Assembly: GCA_007376125.1 (NCBI GenBank)
Contig: VMFQ01000004.1
Coordinates: forward strand, 1-36,004
Length of the DNA stretch: 36,004 nucleotides
Direction of reading: 5' to 3'
From: Parcubacteria group bacterium Gr01-1014_33
GTDB taxonomy: Bacteria; Patescibacteriota; Minisyncoccia; Sungbacterales; HO2-52-23
The notes under the pieces are model-generated. The model worked only from the letters and a program-made list of their open reading frames with translations, made no database searches and had not been told where the DNA came from. The translations under genes and the position numbers were made by a program. Below, piece by piece: positions 33,876-36,004 of this stretch (its first letter is position 1; each line of letters opens with the position of its first letter).

Positions 33876-34033
33876 CTAAACTTTGGCAAATTTCCTGAAT
33901 TCGCGATAATAACATTCTCCCCCACCCCATAGAACGGTTGACAACCGTTCTATGCTCACCCCTCAAAAGGAGGGGGAGGCGCAAAACGATTGTCAATCGT
34001 TTTGCCGAATGGGGTAATTTTGCAAAAGTTTAG
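33876..34033 (-). mobile_element. MITE M2 (158 bp), opposite orientation to M1
   Basis: Reverse complement aligns with M1 along its whole length; palindromes at 33928-33954 and 33981-34005. Confidence 0.85.
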
Positions 34034-35287
34034 TTAATAGTAAGGAAGCGGAATAAATTTTAGCTGCGTTTCGGCTATTTTGCCCACGCTCGCAAAATCT
34101 TTAGTTAAGACTATTGCCACGGGAGGATGGAATTTCTCAATAAAGCTGTGGAGACTTTTTCCAAGGACGTGTTTTGAAGAGTATTTCACCTCAAACGGAT
34201 ACAATGCCTGTCCTTCCTCCACGATAAAATCAATTTCTGCCTTGCTTTTTGTCCTCCAGTACTTCAGTGCAGGAGGTAAGGCGAATCGCCGCGACAGCAA
34301 ACCAAATGCATAGTTCTCCATGAGCGCGCCGGCATCATTCCTCTCCGAAACAGGACGGAAATCCGATAACACATAATTGCGAAGTCCCGTGTCAAAAAAG
34401 TATACTTTTGGATTTTTTGTAAGTTCCGTTCTCCGATTCACGAAAAACGGTTTTATTAGAGAAATGACGTACGTTTTTTCCAGAATATTCAGATGTTTTT
34501 TTAATTCTTTATATGACAGCCCTGAAGCGCGGGAAAGCTCTTCATATTTGATCATGCCGCCAATCTGACCGGCGAGCAGTTTCTCCAGCCGCCATAACTC
34601 ATCGCTCGCCGCCAGGCGCAAAAGATCCTTAATGTCCCTCAGGAGGTAATTCTCCGCGATTCCTTCCAGAATCTTATGCTTTTCATCTTTAGTTCCGGCA
34701 ATGACAACTGCCGGATACCCTCCATAAAGCGCATATTCTTCGAGCAGGATGACGAGCCGTCGGGTTATTTCCTCCCCAAGTCGTTTGGAATAATCGAAAT
34801 CGGCAATACGAACAAACCTTTTTTGTTCAACCAGCGTATAAAGCTCGGGGTCCCTGAAAGATAGAAACTCGCGAAAGGAAAAAGGCAAAAGCGTGAACTC
34901 AAGCAAGCGCCCAACCATGTACTTCCCTGTTTGAAATGTGAGTTCTAAGGAGGATGACCCTGATATAACGAATTTTACATTCGTAGTGTCGTAGAGATAT
35001 TTAAGCTTTTGCCCGCCATGCGACGCGTATTGGAATTCATCAATAATGACGCAATTATATTGTTCCGCCAATGTCTTAAAGTCTTCAATGCTTTTATTAA
35101 AGAGTGTCAAATCATCTCGTTTCTCAAATGTAATGAATTTCAGCTTTTTCCCTTGTTCCTGAAGTTTTCCGGCAAGATGCTGGAGAAAGGTAGTTTTGCC
35201 CGCCTGACGAGGACCTACGATCGCAATCGCTTCCTTCCTCTCCAGAAATGGAGCAATCTCCTTTTCCAATTCCCTATGAATATACAT
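34034..35287 (-). CDS. AAA-family ATPase with DUF4143-like C-terminus
   Basis: AIVGPRQAGKTTFLQHLA; VIIDEFQYA; VISGSSSLEL; C-terminal KAEIDFIVEEGQALYPFEVKYSSK. Confidence 0.85.
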   Translation of the reverse strand: MYIHRELEKEIAPFLERKEAIAIVGPRQAGKTTFLQHLAGKLQEQGKKLKFITFEKRDDLTLFNKSIEDFKTLAEQYNCVIIDEFQYASHGGQKLKYLYDTTNVKFVISGSSSLELTFQTGKYMVGRLLEFTLLPFSFREFLSFRDPELYTLVEQKRFVRIADFDYSKRLGEEITRRLVILLEEYALYGGYPAVVIAGTKDEKHKILEGIAENYLLRDIKDLLRLAASDELWRLEKLLAGQIGGMIKYEELSRASGLSYKELKKHLNILEKTYVISLIKPFFVNRRTELTKNPKVYFFDTGLRNYVLSDFRPVSERNDAGALMENYAFGLLSRRFALPPALKYWRTKSKAEIDFIVEEGQALYPFEVKYSSKHVLGKSLHSFIEKFHPPVAIVLTKDFASVGKIAETQLKFIPLPYY

Positions 35288-35344
35288 AAGACCTTTTGCA
35301 CAATAACTCCCCATACGCGCTCATTCCTGATAGAATGAGAGCAT

Positions 35345-36004
35345 ATGATGAGATACCATGCATTACACAAACGACCAAAACATTTTCTTGCGTTCACGGG
35401 ACTTACCACACAAGAATATGATCATTTGATGAGCGCCCTGCGATCAGATTGGATTTCCCAGCGTATCCAGCGCCTCACTCGTCCAGACAGAAAAAGAAGA
35501 ATCGGCGGGGGAAGGAAATACGCCATGCCAGACCTTGAAGACCAATTACTCCTCACACTGGTATGGACAAAGGTGTATCCCTCCTATCTGTTTCTTGAAT
35601 ATCTGTTCGGCATTGATGAGAGCACCGTCAGCCGCGTTATTGGCTCAATCAAGCCGCTTCTCCAAGACCGATTCGTTCTCCCCGACCCGCGGAAACAGAA
35701 AGGAAGGAAGAAGATCACCACCCTTGAAGAACTGAAAGCATTCTTGCCTCCCGACATTGACCTTGATGATATCCTCGTGGATGGCACGGAACAGGCAATT
35801 CCCCGACCCGAGAAGAAGCGGAAGCGCACGGCGCATCATTCAGGCAAGAAAAAGCGCTTTACCGTCAAGACGCAGATTGCGACCACCCGAAATGGATTGA
35901 TTGTCCATGTCAGCAAACCAATCCCTGGAAGAACCCATGACTACAAGCTCTTCAAAGCATCCATCCTTCCCAAGATCATTCCCAAAGAATCACGACTCTA
36001 TGGT
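35345..36004 (+). CDS. IS5-family-like transposase (DDE_Tnp_4 type), truncated by the window end
   Basis: 220-codon open frame MMRYHALHKRPKHFLAFTGLTTQEYDHLMSAL…ESTVSRVIGSIKPLLQ…DDILVDGTEQAIPRPEKKRKRTAHHSGKKKRFTVKTQIATT…GRTHDYKLFK; absent from the ORF track because no stop is reached. Confidence 0.8.
   Translation, partial: MMRYHALHKRPKHFLAFTGLTTQEYDHLMSALRSDWISQRIQRLTRPDRKRRIGGGRKYAMPDLEDQLLLTLVWTKVYPSYLFLEYLFGIDESTVSRVIGSIKPLLQDRFVLPDPRKQKGRKKITTLEELKAFLPPDIDLDDILVDGTEQAIPRPEKKRKRTAHHSGKKKRFTVKTQIATTRNGLIVHVSKPIPGRTHDYKLFKASILPKIIPKESRLYG

Noticed and set aside
32640-34005. Possible CRISPR array (recurrent short palindromic repeats)
   Set aside because: Spacing is irregular, repeats vary in sequence and orientation, they sit inside MITEs, and there are no cas genes in the window
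34034-35287. Anti-phage NTPase in a defence island
   Set aside because: The AAA/DUF4143 ATPase stands alone among repeats and an IS; no defence partners visible

Overview
This 36 kb window is bacterial. Gene content suggests Patescibacteria/CPR (Parcubacteria-like), but that is an inference. The housekeeping backbone includes thrS, miaA, lepA, murF, ddl, murJ, an FtsB/DivIC-like gene, tRNA-Lys, tRNA-Ala, two pseudopilins and an O-antigen-ligase/TPR protein. Two accessory loci stand out. (1) A compact candidate graspetide (omega-ester/amide RiPP) locus at about 9.77-11.66 kb: a promoter, a 66-aa precursor-like ORF with a microviridin-leader-like 'PFVAGFIEE' motif, a strong intercistronic hairpin, an MvdC/MvdD-type ATP-grasp ligase, an intrinsic terminator, and a DUF6624-like gene. 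(2) A minus-strand operon-like cluster at about 1.3-7.6 kb: a nitroreductase-like protein, a PaaK-like adenylate-forming enzyme, a ThiF/E1-like protein of Rv1355c (MoeY) type, an alpha/beta hydrolase, and a 7TM histidine kinase whose 3' end is cut off by an IS3-family element. The third theme is an unusual density of palindromic and inverted-repeat elements. Several families are present, including a 9-copy hairpin with covarying arms, nested 'Russian-doll' inverted repeats, and two 158-bp MITEs in opposite orientation. Some sit in frame inside essential genes (lepA, thrS, miaA, murF) and a prepilin signal region. All family assignments come from motif recognition by eye; no database search was possible.
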